This document shows positions 1 to 6,551 of a DNA stretch of 8,611 nucleotides, one piece after another. Each line of letters opens with the position of its first letter. Position 1 is the stretch's first letter. The stretch lies in NCBI GenBank assembly GCA_016201575.1, contig JACQCN010000159.1, forward strand, positions 1 through 8,611. Direction: 5' to 3'. The translations under genes and the position numbers were made by a program. A model generated the notes under the pieces. It was not told the origin of the DNA, searched no databases, and saw nothing but the letters and a program-made list of their open reading frames with translations. The DNA is from Candidatus Rokuibacteriota bacterium. Lineage in GTDB: Bacteria > Methylomirabilota > Methylomirabilia > Rokubacteriales > CSP1-6.

Positions 1-23
1 ACGTCATCCCATCACGCTAGCCC

Positions 24-228
24 GCATCGTTCACGAACGGTAGTCGCGTGTGGCGGGCGGGTCCTGTCGCAGGGTGCGGTCCCCACGGGGCCGGCTCCGT
101 CACCCACTCGCCCGAACGCCGCGCGGCGCGCGGCGGACGGGACGAGGGGGGCCCACTGCGCGCGGCCCCGCGGGGACCGCACCCTGCGCCACCCGTCCGG
201 TCGCGCCATCGCCGTTCGTGAACGATGC
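24..228. repeat. Large imperfect palindrome (about 205 bp)
   Basis: The outer arms are a perfect 17-base inverted repeat: GCATCGTTCACGAACGG at 24-40 and its reverse complement at 212-228. Further in, 69-93 pairs with 163-187 (25 bases, one mismatch). At the centre an 8-base stem (117-124 with 128-135) closes on the loop GGC. All three blocks share almost the same centre (about 126-128), so the whole element could form one long hairpin or cruciform, with mismatched stretches between the paired blocks. There is no transposase gene and no obvious target-site duplication beside it. It could be a MITE-like or REP-like non-autonomous element, a structured RNA or a strong transcription barrier; the sequence alone does not decide. 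Confidence 0.75.
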
Positions 229-469
229 AGACTATCGCGCTCGCACGCCACTCATCGCGGGAAGAGTAGGATGGCGTGGGAGCCAGCGGGTGGCGCCGCG
301 GGCGGGCGCCCGGCCGCGCGGAGCGCACCGCGAGACAGGCGCGCGGAGAGGACTCGACGCGCGCCGCCGTGAAGCCTGGCGCTCGCGGGAGCGAGCACGG
401 CAGGGCTGCCCGCGGCGACAGGACCCGCGCTCCCCGCCATCCGTACCGAGGCGCGAGAGACCCGACCGC

Positions 470-486
470 CCGCGCAAGACGCGCGG
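470..486 (-). terminator. Short GC hairpin directly after the radical SAM stop codon
   Basis: On the minus strand the TGA stop (487-489) is followed at once by CCGCGC, the loop GTCTT and GCGCGG, a 6-bp all-GC stem. No U-rich tract follows, so it does not meet the classic factor-independent terminator pattern. It could stabilise the 3' end or assist termination of the three-gene operon together with the large palindrome further downstream. Confidence 0.3.
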
Positions 487-1866
487 TCACGGCGAAGGCC
501 GGAAGCGCCCGCCCCACTTCGCGCGCACGTCGGCGAGCATCCGGGGCGTGACCACGCTCTGGCCCTGGCCCCGCGCGTAGGCCTCCACCGCCTTGACCAC
601 CATCCCGCGCGCGAACGAGGGGATCGCCAGGAGCCGGGCCCGCGCGGCCTCGTCCCAGGCGATCTCGTACGTCACCGGCAGCCCGAAGGTCTGCTCGGCG
701 GGCAGGTCGATCAGTTGCCCGCCGTGGGCGCCGGGCTGGTACGCGCACGCCGGATCCTCGGCGAGATAGTCGCCGTAGGTCGCGTAGGCGCGGCACCGGC
801 AGCCGCCGCAGATCTTCGAGAACTCGCAGGCGCCGCACCGCCCGCCGAGCTTCGGGTCGCGCAGGTCCTCGAGCACCGGCGCGCCGCGCCAGAGATCGGC
901 GAAGGAGGCGCCGCGCAGGTTGCCCGCCGAGACCGGCATGTACGGGCACGGGGTCACGTCGGCCTCGGGGGTGATGCGGCAGTAGTACTTCCCGGCCGGG
1001 CAGGAGCCGTGCGCGTAGTTCCGGAGGAGCGGGGAGGCCGGATCGAGCTGGTAGATGATGCGCCGGAAGTGCGGGGCGCACTTGGCGCGGATCAGGAGGT
1101 CGCCCGCGCGGCCGACCGGCGTCGACCAGGGGTCTTCGAACCCGCCGGCCGGCGGCGGCGAGGCCGTCCGGCCCAGCATCCGCTGCACGAACGAGGGCGG
1201 GCCCCCGTCCACGCCCTGGGCCTTCGCCAGCCAGGTCAGGATGCGCTCGTACTGCTCGGGGTCGATGTCGGTCAGCTCGCGCCCCCGGCCCGTGCGGACC
1301 AGGAAGAAGAAGTTGAGGACCTTCGCCCCCAGCTCGCGGGCGAGGTCGATCATGGCGGGGACCTGCCCGAGGTTCCAGTCGGTCACCGACATGTGCAGCG
1401 AGAAGTCGAGCCCCTCGTCCTGGAGGACGCGGGTGGCGCGCACCGCGCCGTCCCACGCCCCGGGCAGGTGCCGGAAGCGGTCGTGGCGCTCGCGGTCGGT
1501 GGAGTCGAGGCTGATCGAGGCCCCGAGGATGCCGGCGGCGCGCATGCGCCGCGCTTCCTTCTCGCGCAGCAGCACGCCGTTGGTGCCGAGGACGACCGTG
1601 AACCGCCGGTCGGCGGCGTAGGCCGCCACGTCGAAGATGTCGCGGCGGAGGAGCGGCTCGCCGCCGGTCAGGATGAGGAAGACGCTGGGGTTGACCTCGG
1701 CGATCTCGTCGACGACCCGGCGGCATTCCTCCGTCGTCAGCTCGTCGCGGGTGTCGGCGCCGGCGAACGCCGACATGTAGCAGTGGGCGCACTCGAGGTT
1801 GCAGCGCCGGGTGAGGTTCCACGACACCGAGTACGCGGTGTACACGGCCCGGCCCGGCGTCCCCAC
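487..1866 (-). CDS. Radical SAM/SPASM protein with C-terminal PCP_red module
   Basis: This is a 459-residue probable iron-sulfur enzyme that cleaves S-adenosylmethionine to make a radical. The radical SAM cluster motif CNLECAHC is at residues 22-29, and the SAM-contacting GGEP is at 68-71. A SPASM-type region binding extra clusters spans about 263-374, with Cys at 263, 289, 296, 307, 344, 347, 353, 356, 358 and 374. The spacing CX2CX5CX2CXC departs slightly from the standard. The 289-374 region resembles heme-biosynthesis radical SAM proteins (AhbC, AhbD, NirJ), but the substrate cannot be read from sequence. Residues about 404-451, beginning at a conserved Trp, match the PCP_red module found at the C terminus of light-independent protochlorophyllide reductase BchB. 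Translation starts at a GTG preceded by GGGAGGG, in the 13-base gap after the USP gene; the two are surely co-transcribed. The enzyme class is certain and the function is not. Confidence 0.9.
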   Translation of the reverse strand: MGTPGRAVYTAYSVSWNLTRRCNLECAHCYMSAFAGADTRDELTTEECRRVVDEIAEVNPSVFLILTGGEPLLRRDIFDVAAYAADRRFTVVLGTNGVLLREKEARRMRAAGILGASISLDSTDRERHDRFRHLPGAWDGAVRATRVLQDEGLDFSLHMSVTDWNLGQVPAMIDLARELGAKVLNFFFLVRTGRGRELTDIDPEQYERILTWLAKAQGVDGGPPSFVQRMLGRTASPPPAGGFEDPWSTPVGRAGDLLIRAKCAPHFRRIIYQLDPASPLLRNYAHGSCPAGKYYCRITPEADVTPCPYMPVSAGNLRGASFADLWRGAPVLEDLRDPKLGGRCGACEFSKICGGCRCRAYATYGDYLAEDPACAYQPGAHGGQLIDLPAEQTFGLPVTYEIAWDEAARARLLAIPSFARGMVVKAVEAYARGQGQSVVTPRMLADVRAKWGGRFRPSP

Positions 1867-1879
1867 CGCCCTCCCGGCC

Positions 1880-3787
1880 CTACGACTTCTTGCCGTTCCG
1901 GACGTAGCCCGCGATGACCTCGTTCATCGTGTCGCGGGCGTGGCCGATCCCCTCCTCGCACACCGCGAGGTCGATCGTGGTCACGCCCTTCTCGCGGGAC
2001 ACCTTCTCGACTTCCTCGCGCGTCATGTCACGCATGAAGCCGGCGGGCACCCGGTTGAGCCGGGCCACCGCGTCCTCGGTCCACGCGAACTCGCTGGCCG
2101 CCGTCGCCTCGCGCGTGCGCGTCTCCTCGGCCGGCGTGAACTTCGTCCGGGCCAGCAGCGTGTCCCAGCCGGCGCCGAGCTTGTCGCGCCCCACCGTCTC
2201 CTCGATCAGCGGCAGCGCCAGCTCGCAGGTGATGACCGCGATCTTCCGGGACCGCGCGTACTTCTCCACGCGGGCCTTGGCGCGCCGGCGGAGGTAGGCG
2301 TCGGTGACCTCGCGGAGGGCGTCCCGGGCGTCGGCCGACCACCTGGTGACCACGCCGGGCATGGACTCCTCCTCGGCGACGCCGCCCTCCTCGGCGGCGA
2401 TGGCCTCGACCACCTCGCGGCTGATCGTCTGGAACCGGCCGGCCTCGGCGCCGCACACCGGGCACTTCACCACGGGGTTCGGCCCCTTCACCGTGTAGCC
2501 GCAGACCGAGCAGATCGCCGTCACCGCCTGGCTCTGGGCGCGCAGCGTGGCCACCGCGAGGTCCTCGGCCAGGATCTGCATCTTCTCGGCCATGCGGGTG
2601 GGCATGAAGATCGCCATCGCCTCGTCGATGACCTTCGAGGTGATGACGGTGTGCCCCTGCTCGATCGCGTAGCGGAGCAGCGCCGTGCGCGCGATGTTCT
2701 TCACCTGGGCGGGCACGCGCTCCATCCGCGCCTCCGCCTCCTCCGTCCAGGCGATGATTTCCTCGGCCTTCACGTCGAGGGGCGGGTAGAACCGGCCGCC
2801 GGTGAGGAGCACGTTGCCCGGGGCCAGGCGCATCAGGTTCTCGGTGTTGGAGCCGAGGTCGACCTCGTGCTCGTCGGAGTGCACGCCGACCCGCCCCAGG
2901 ATGAGGAGCCAGGGCTGCTCCTTGCGGGCGAAGGTCAGGATCTTCTCGAAGCACTTGCCGTCGAGCAGCGTGATCGACAGCTCCACGCCGTCCTCGGCCG
3001 CGAGCTTCCGCGCGATCTCCAGGTGCGACTGGTAGATCTTGGCCAGCCCCGTATCGATGATCTCCTCGTGCAGCTGCTCCTGCTCCTTGAAGCGGAAGAT
3101 CTTGGAGGCCTTGTCGTTCAGGACCCCGACGATCCCGTTGAACATCGCGTAGTGGAGGTAGGGGTCGTAGACGGCCACGGCCTGGAGCGGCCGGCCGAGG
3201 GCCTTGCCGAGGGCGATGCCGAGCTTCAGCCCGTGGAAGGACTGGGGCGACCCGTCCACGCAGGCGACGATGGCGCCCTGCTGGTCGCGCAGCGGGTCGG
3301 CGTTGCGGATGATCAGCGTGTCCGTGGCCACGCGGCGCACGAAGCGGTCGGTCACGCTGCCGAGCTGGCTGTCCTTCACCGCGCCCATGCCGAGGGCGCC
3401 CATCACCACCAGGTCGTAGTCCGCCGCCAGGGCGTCCTCGATCAGCACCTTGTAGTGCTTGCCGTCCTGCATCTTCCGCTCGAAGGCCAGGCCCGCCTCC
3501 GCGCACTTCCGCTCCATCACGTCGAGGTAGGAGTCGGAGATGAGCTGGAGCCCCATCGTGATCAGCGAGTCGTGGATCTTCCGCTGGCGCTCGAGCTCCG
3601 TCTCGTCCTTGTACTCGTCGGGGAGCGTGTACTCCATCTGCTTGAACCGGTAGTCGTGCAGCCGGGCGGCGTACACGTGCATGCCCGTCAGCCTCGCCCC
3701 GAGCGCCCGCCCCAGCTCGACGGCCAGATCGATGGCCCGGTTGGAGTAGTCGGAGTTGTCGACGGGTACGTAGATGTGTCGGTACAT
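1880..3787 (-). CDS. Tandem universal stress protein with three PCP_red modules and rubredoxin-like ribbon
   Basis: This is a 635-residue soluble multidomain protein. Residues 1-163 form a USP domain with the full nucleotide-binding pattern G-2X-G-9X-G-S (G130, G133, G143, S144), so it probably binds ATP. Residues about 168-333 form a second USP domain with a similar loop but ten residues in the gap (G298, G301, G312, S313). After these come PCP_red-like modules, each starting at a Trp: 347-395, 483-533 and 569-620. Between the first and second is a rubrerythrin/rubredoxin-like ribbon with CSVCGY and CPVCGA (Cys 426, 429, 442, 445). The start at 3787 is supported by GAGGAGG just upstream and by the USP-typical opening MYRHIYVPVD. 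The frame stays open further upstream, but that part overlaps the preceding gene. It lies between the cupredoxin-like and radical SAM genes, 17 and 13 bases apart. The role is unknown; sensing of redox or energy state and binding of a tetrapyrrole-like ligand are inferences from the domains. Confidence 0.9.
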   Translation of the reverse strand: MYRHIYVPVDNSDYSNRAIDLAVELGRALGARLTGMHVYAARLHDYRFKQMEYTLPDEYKDETELERQRKIHDSLITMGLQLISDSYLDVMERKCAEAGLAFERKMQDGKHYKVLIEDALAADYDLVVMGALGMGAVKDSQLGSVTDRFVRRVATDTLIIRNADPLRDQQGAIVACVDGSPQSFHGLKLGIALGKALGRPLQAVAVYDPYLHYAMFNGIVGVLNDKASKIFRFKEQEQLHEEIIDTGLAKIYQSHLEIARKLAAEDGVELSITLLDGKCFEKILTFARKEQPWLLILGRVGVHSDEHEVDLGSNTENLMRLAPGNVLLTGGRFYPPLDVKAEEIIAWTEEAEARMERVPAQVKNIARTALLRYAIEQGHTVITSKVIDEAMAIFMPTRMAEKMQILAEDLAVATLRAQSQAVTAICSVCGYTVKGPNPVVKCPVCGAEAGRFQTISREVVEAIAAEEGGVAEEESMPGVVTRWSADARDALREVTDAYLRRRAKARVEKYARSRKIAVITCELALPLIEETVGRDKLGAGWDTLLARTKFTPAEETRTREATAASEFAWTEDAVARLNRVPAGFMRDMTREEVEKVSREKGVTTIDLAVCEEGIGHARDTMNEVIAGYVRNGKKS

Positions 3788-3804
3788 GCGCTGGGCCTCC
3801 TCGG

Positions 3805-4581
3805 CTATTTGAGCTCGAAGTCGAGCGTCGCCGTCCCCGACGGCGCGATCGTGACTCCGCGCGTGAGCGAGCGGGGCTCGTCGTAGACCGGCCGCCCGTC
3901 CTTGTCCTTGCCCTTCGGCGTGAACCCCTCGTGCCACATCGTGACCGTGTACCGGCCGGGCGGGATTCCGTCGATCCGGTAGCGGCCGGCCTCGTCGGTG
4001 ACCGCCAGGTACGGGCTGTCGTGCACGTAGAGCCAGGCCGCCATGTGCGTGTGGGCGTCGCAGAGCACGTGGACCGGGCCGGCGCGGGTGAGCCGCTTCG
4101 TGATGTCGATCACCTGGTCGCGGTTGGGGAGGGCCAGGTTGAAGACGGTGGTCCGGCCCTGCACGCCCTTGACCGCGAGCAGGCCGTGCGTGTCGTGGAG
4201 CACGGGGTCGGCGTTCTTGACGCGCGCCCGGGCGCCCGCCATGACCGCGCTCACGTGGGGGACGAACCGGCAGTGGGCGTTCTCGATCAGCACCTCGTGC
4301 TCGGGCTTCTTGCCCCGCGCCACGCCCTCGATCAGCACCACCGTCCCCCGCACCCCGCGGCCGGGCTCCACCACCAGGGCCTCCGACTCCTTCGCGTCGC
4401 CGCACACGTCCCGGTTCTTGGTGACGGCGATCGGCTCGAGGCGGGGCGGCGGGCCCGCAAAGCGGACCATCCCGCGCAGCGAGCCCCCGTCCGGGACGGG
4501 CGCGATCTCGTAGGCGGCGGCGACGGCGGGACCGGCGACGAGCGCCAGGAGCGCGCCGGCGAGGACCGATCGGGTGCGCAT
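3805..4581 (-). CDS. Exported cupredoxin-like protein with carboxypeptidase-regulatory-like tail
   Basis: This is a 258-residue protein. Residues 1-22 form a signal peptide (MRTRS, then a hydrophobic run, ending near AVAA), so it should act outside the cytoplasmic membrane. Residues about 95-185 resemble a plastocyanin/cupredoxin fold with a likely type-1 copper site: His129 or His132 in LHDTHG, then CDAHTHM supplying Cys174, His177 and Met180 in the spacing seen in related proteins with CNIHPWM. Residues about 187-257 look like a carboxypeptidase regulatory-like beta-sandwich (AVTDEAGRYRIDGIPPGRYT). Such proteins are often annotated 'methylamine utilization protein' without proof. The start at 4581 is chosen because it opens with a clean signal peptide; the in-frame start at 4707 would read through the terminator-like hairpin. 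No strong Shine-Dalgarno is visible. It leads a probable operon with the USP and radical SAM genes. Electron transfer or copper handling for the neighbouring oxidase is plausible but unproven. Confidence 0.85.
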   Translation of the reverse strand: MRTRSVLAGALLALVAGPAVAAAYEIAPVPDGGSLRGMVRFAGPPPRLEPIAVTKNRDVCGDAKESEALVVEPGRGVRGTVVLIEGVARGKKPEHEVLIENAHCRFVPHVSAVMAGARARVKNADPVLHDTHGLLAVKGVQGRTTVFNLALPNRDQVIDITKRLTRAGPVHVLCDAHTHMAAWLYVHDSPYLAVTDEAGRYRIDGIPPGRYTVTMWHEGFTPKGKDKDGRPVYDEPRSLTRGVTIAPSGTATLDFELK

Positions 4582-4590
4582 GGCCGGGCC

Positions 4591-4619
4591 ACCATACCGT
4601 GCCCGGGCCGGGACGGCAA
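4591..4619 (-). promoter_or_regulatory. Weak sigma70-like promoter candidate for the cupredoxin operon
   Basis: On the minus strand TTGCCG and TATGGT are separated by exactly 17 bases, each matching four of six consensus positions. Transcription would begin only about 3 bases before the ATG at 4581, giving a nearly leaderless transcript, which would fit the lack of a clear Shine-Dalgarno. A chance match is quite possible. Confidence 0.2.
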
Positions 4620-4665
4620 CCATCTCGGACGCGTGTGCGGCCGGCAACGTGTTCACCTCAATCAA

Positions 4666-4699
4666 CGTCGGGGGGAGCGAGCGCCGCTCCTCCCCGACG
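4666..4699 (-). terminator. Strong GC hairpin ending the oxidase operon
   Basis: The arms 4666-4679 and 4685-4699 form a 14-bp stem with one bulged base and a five-base loop. The hairpin starts 42 bases past the DUF983 stop codon and ends 84 bases before the next gene. On the minus strand it is followed by TTGATTGAGG, only moderately T-rich, so the U-tract is poor. Its position between two functionally distinct gene sets makes it the likely boundary between the oxidase operon and the cupredoxin/USP/radical SAM operon. Confidence 0.5.
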
Positions 4700-4741
4700 C
4701 CCCCCACCGGCTATCGAGGGCGCCGATTCCCTCACGCCCTT

Positions 4742-5032
4742 TCAGGGTTCCGGGTTGAGCCAGTACTCCAGCGCGAGCCAGAGGCCGCGGCTGTAACGGA
4801 AGAACCAGATCGGGAAGACGACGCCGAAGGCGCCCCACAGGACCCGAAGGCGCCCCACAGGACCCACGAAGTACCCCTGCGCGCGCTCGAAGCGGAGGCC
4901 GCAGAGCGGGCACCCGGGGGCCATGGCGAACCAGCCGCGGAAGAGGCGCGTCCCGCCGCAGCGGGGGCACCGGAGCGAGAGCCCGCGCCGGAGGACGGGC
5001 CCCGCGCCCTCCCCGCCGCCGAGTGCCGCCAT
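4742..5032 (-). CDS. DUF983 family protein, internally shortened
   Basis: This is a 96-residue protein. The N-terminal half has the DUF983 zinc-ribbon pattern RCPRCGGTRLFRGWF (Cys22, Cys25) and CPLCGLRFE (Cys41, Cys44), followed by GYFVG. The C-terminal part, VVFPIWFFRYSRGLWLALEY, matches the end of the usual second membrane helix and its amphipathic tail. Family members I recall have roughly 40 more residues between these parts, including a full first membrane helix; here only about a dozen residues remain. Those residues are encoded by a 20-base tandem duplication (residues about 57-70). N- and C-terminal parts are in one frame as the sequence stands, but would not be if one repeat copy were removed. 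It starts 6 bases after the DUF420 stop and is the last gene of the oxidase operon. The function of DUF983 is unknown. This copy may be a damaged gene, a real short variant or an assembly artefact. Confidence 0.7.
   Translation of the reverse strand: MAALGGGEGAGPVLRRGLSLRCPRCGGTRLFRGWFAMAPGCPLCGLRFERAQGYFVGPVGRLRVLWGAFGVVFPIWFFRYSRGLWLALEYWLNPEP
4824..4863. repeat. Perfect 20-bp tandem duplication inside the DUF983 gene
   Basis: Bases 4824-4843 are repeated exactly at 4844-4863. Because 20 is not a multiple of three, the copies are read in different frames (PVGRLR in the first translated copy and VLWGAFG in the second). The duplication falls where the gene lacks most of its expected membrane region, which suggests slippage, a repair scar or a misassembly at this point. 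Confidence 0.9.
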
Positions 5033-5038
5033 GCGGGC

Positions 5039-5470
5039 TCACGCCGCCGGATACAGCCGGTACAGCATCAGGTAGACGATGACCCCCGTCACCGACACGT
5101 ACAGCCAGACCGGCAGCGTCCACTGCGCGATCCGCACGTGCCGGGGGTACCGCGCCCGCAGGCCGAAGGTCAGCGTGACCACGGCGAGGAACGGCACGAG
5201 CGCGGCGAGGATCGTGTGGGTGACGAGGATGCCGAAGTACAGCGGGCGGACGAGCCCGGCGCCGGTGAACCGGACGGAGCCGACGTGGGCGTGGTACACG
5301 AGGTACGAGACCAGGAACAGCATCGACACCGCGAACGCGGAGAGCATGCAGACCTTGTGAGCGGTGAAGCGGCGGCGCTTCACGAGCCCGAGGCCGATCG
5401 CGAGCAGGACGGCCGCGGTCGCGTTCAGGGCGGCGTTGAGCGCCGGCAGCGACGCGACGTCCAGGGTCAC
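5039..5470 (-). CDS. DUF420 membrane protein (oxidase-associated)
   Basis: This is a 143-residue membrane protein of the DUF420 (YozB-like) family, often encoded beside caa3-type oxidases and thought to help oxidase assembly or heme handling. It has about four hydrophobic helices, at about residues 15-31, 40-58, 77-103 and 119-137. Typical family features are the start LPALNAALNA, conserved histidines at 38 (TAHKVCM), 60 and 62 (YHAH), 85 (THTILA) and 111 (RHVRIA), and the C-terminal WLYVSVTGVIVYLMLY. Translation starts at a GTG, with GGAGG located 12 to 16 bases upstream in the 19-base gap after subunit IV. The family assignment is secure and the exact biochemical role is not established. 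Confidence 0.9.
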   Translation of the reverse strand: MTLDVASLPALNAALNATAAVLLAIGLGLVKRRRFTAHKVCMLSAFAVSMLFLVSYLVYHAHVGSVRFTGAGLVRPLYFGILVTHTILAALVPFLAVVTLTFGLRARYPRHVRIAQWTLPVWLYVSVTGVIVYLMLYRLYPAA

Positions 5471-5489
5471 GGCCGGCCCGGTCGCCTCC

Positions 5490-5819
5490 TCAGTGGCTCT
5501 CGGTCGTCGCCGCGGTCGGCGGCACGCCCGATGTGTGGCCGAACGGGTTGCCGTCCCAGACGAGGAGCAGGACGAGCAGGGTGCCGATCGTCAGCGGCGT
5601 CAGCGCCACCAGCCCGAGGGTGCGGGTCTCGAAGCGCAGGTGCATGAAGTACATCGCCACCAGGCTCGCCTTGGTCAGGGCCAGGGAGCAGAGCAGGATG
5701 CCCACCACCAGCTTCGGGAGCCCCGTGAAGATGACGGCCAGCTCGAGCACGGTCAGGATCGCCAGCCACCAGAAGATGGCCATGTAGTTCGTGTGCTTGT
5801 GTTCGACGGCCTGCGCCAT
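5490..5819 (-). CDS. ctaF: Cytochrome c oxidase subunit IV, prokaryotic type
   Basis: This is a 109-residue small accessory subunit of a heme-copper oxidase in the cytoplasmic membrane. It has three predicted helices (about 12-32, 36-56 and 66-87). The hallmark KASLVAMYFMHLRFE follows the second helix, at 50-64, as in the CoxF/CtaF (COX4_pro) family. The soluble C-terminal tail is short and ends in GVPPTAATTESH. The start is fixed by a complete anti-Shine-Dalgarno match, AAGGAGGT (5824-5831), four bases before the ATG, the best ribosome site in the window. It lies between subunit III and DUF420, as in many caa3 operons. The subunit is not catalytic and is thought to stabilise the complex. Confidence 0.9.
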   Translation of the reverse strand: MAQAVEHKHTNYMAIFWWLAILTVLELAVIFTGLPKLVVGILLCSLALTKASLVAMYFMHLRFETRTLGLVALTPLTIGTLLVLLLVWDGNPFGHTSGVPPTAATTESH

Positions 5820-5845
5820 CGTAACCTCCTTAAGAGGATCGACCG

Positions 5846-5889
5846 TGTAGGCCGATCAAAAAGGTCCAGGTCCTTTTCATCGGCCTACA
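5846..5889 (-). other. Intra-operon stem-loop between subunit III and subunit IV
   Basis: Perfect 11-base arms at 5846-5856 and 5879-5889 (TGTAGGCCGAT and its reverse complement) enclose an inner 6-bp stem, AAAAGG/CCTTTT, with a seven-base loop. The structure includes the stop codon of subunit III and ends 26 bases before the subunit IV start. No U-tract follows it on the minus strand. It could be an RNA-stability or processing element setting the subunit III to IV ratio, or a weak attenuator. Confidence 0.6.
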
Positions 5890-6508
5890 GGAGATACATG
5901 AAGGTGAAGACCATGATCCACACCAGGTCCACGAAGTGCCAGTAGAGCCCCACGATCTCGGTCATGTTGTACTTGCGGCGCGCGTCGGTCTGCCGCGACA
6001 CCGCCCCCATCACGCCCAGCAGGTAGATGACCCCGCCGGAGACGTGCAGGCCGTGGAAGCCGGTGACCATGAAGAACGAGGTGCCGAAGAGCGTGGCCCC
6101 CCACGGATTGCCGCCGATGTGGAGGCCCCGCTCGATCAGGTGCGTCCACTCGTAGGCCTGCAGGCTCACGAAGATCGTGCCGCCGAGGGCGGTGAGGAGC
6201 AGGAAGAGCTGCGCCCGGCTCTTGTCACCTGCGCCCACCTTCTCGAGCGCCTTGACCATCGTCACGCTCGAGCAGATGAGGAGGAACGTCATGAACGCCG
6301 TCAGGTTGATCCCGAGGACGTTGTAGGGGTTCGGCCAGTCGGCGCTCGTCGCCCGCATGACGCCGTAGCCCGCCAGCAGCGTGCCGAAGCCGACGGCGTC
6401 GCCGGCGAGGAATATCCACATCCCGAGCTTGCCCCAGCTCTCCGGTGTGAGCGGGCTCTCGGCGGGCTCGACGGCCGTTCCTGCGTGCAGTTCAGCGACC
6501 TGGCTCAT
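5885..6508 (-). CDS. ctaE: Cytochrome c oxidase subunit III
   Basis: This is a 207-residue integral membrane subunit of a heme-copper oxidase, with five predicted helices in the short prokaryotic form. Family features are KLGMWIFLAGDAVGFG in the first helix (about 27-42, with Asp37 where many relatives have Glu), LQAYEWTHLI (116-125), TGFHGLHVSGGVIYLLG (149-165) and the C-terminal GLYWHFVDLVWIMVFTFMYL. Subunit III does not bind the redox metals; it stabilises the catalytic subunits and is linked to proton uptake and turnover stability. GGAGGAG lies just before the ATG, supporting the start. It follows the divergent subunit III-like gene by 43 bases and overlaps the downstream hairpin at its stop codon. 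Confidence 0.93.
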   Translation of the reverse strand: MSQVAELHAGTAVEPAESPLTPESWGKLGMWIFLAGDAVGFGTLLAGYGVMRATSADWPNPYNVLGINLTAFMTFLLICSSVTMVKALEKVGAGDKSRAQLFLLLTALGGTIFVSLQAYEWTHLIERGLHIGGNPWGATLFGTSFFMVTGFHGLHVSGGVIYLLGVMGAVSRQTDARRKYNMTEIVGLYWHFVDLVWIMVFTFMYLL

Positions 6509-6551
6509 GTCTCCTCCATTTACGCGAAAGTGATCCGGATCCTCGGCGGCA

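Larger units (their letters stand above)
1..486. other. Gene-free stretch downstream of the radical SAM gene
   Basis: No coding region here is convincing. The open frames on both strands consist of arginine-, proline- and alanine-rich low-complexity translations typical of GC-rich shadows, with no recognisable motif. I see no tRNA or rRNA signature. The contents I can support are the large imperfect palindrome at 24-228, a small hairpin at 381-396 (arms GCTCGC/GCGAGC, loop GGGA), and the short hairpin right after the radical SAM stop codon (470-486). The rest looks like intergenic DNA. Confidence 0.6.

Noticed and set aside
50..580. Plus-strand open frames in the left gene-free region (50-580 and 276-551)
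   Set aside because: Compositional reading frames rich in Arg, Ala and Pro; they overlap the palindrome and the radical SAM 3' end and have no recognisable motif.
17..1822. 601-residue minus-strand open frame over the radical SAM gene
   Set aside because: Arg- and Pro-rich shadow in another frame of the radical SAM gene, with no family motifs; its far end runs into the palindrome.
1799..3886. 695-residue plus-strand open frame opposite the USP gene
   Set aside because: Antisense shadow of high-GC coding DNA; the translation is rich in His, Leu and Val with no domain, while the minus strand gives clear USP motifs.
3788..4405. N-terminal extension of the USP protein up to 4405
   Set aside because: It overlaps the cupredoxin-like gene in another frame, reads as low complexity, and the GAGGAGG site supports the start at 3787.
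4582..4707. Upstream start of the cupredoxin-like protein at 4707
   Set aside because: It would pass through the terminator-like hairpin and bury the signal peptide 42 residues inside the protein.
3931..4758. 275-residue plus-strand open frame
   Set aside because: Antisense shadow of the cupredoxin-like gene; no ribosome site or family features.
6532..6541. Perfect 10-base palindrome GATCCGGATC between the two subunit III genes
   Set aside because: Too short to support an operator or other site on its own in DNA of this composition.
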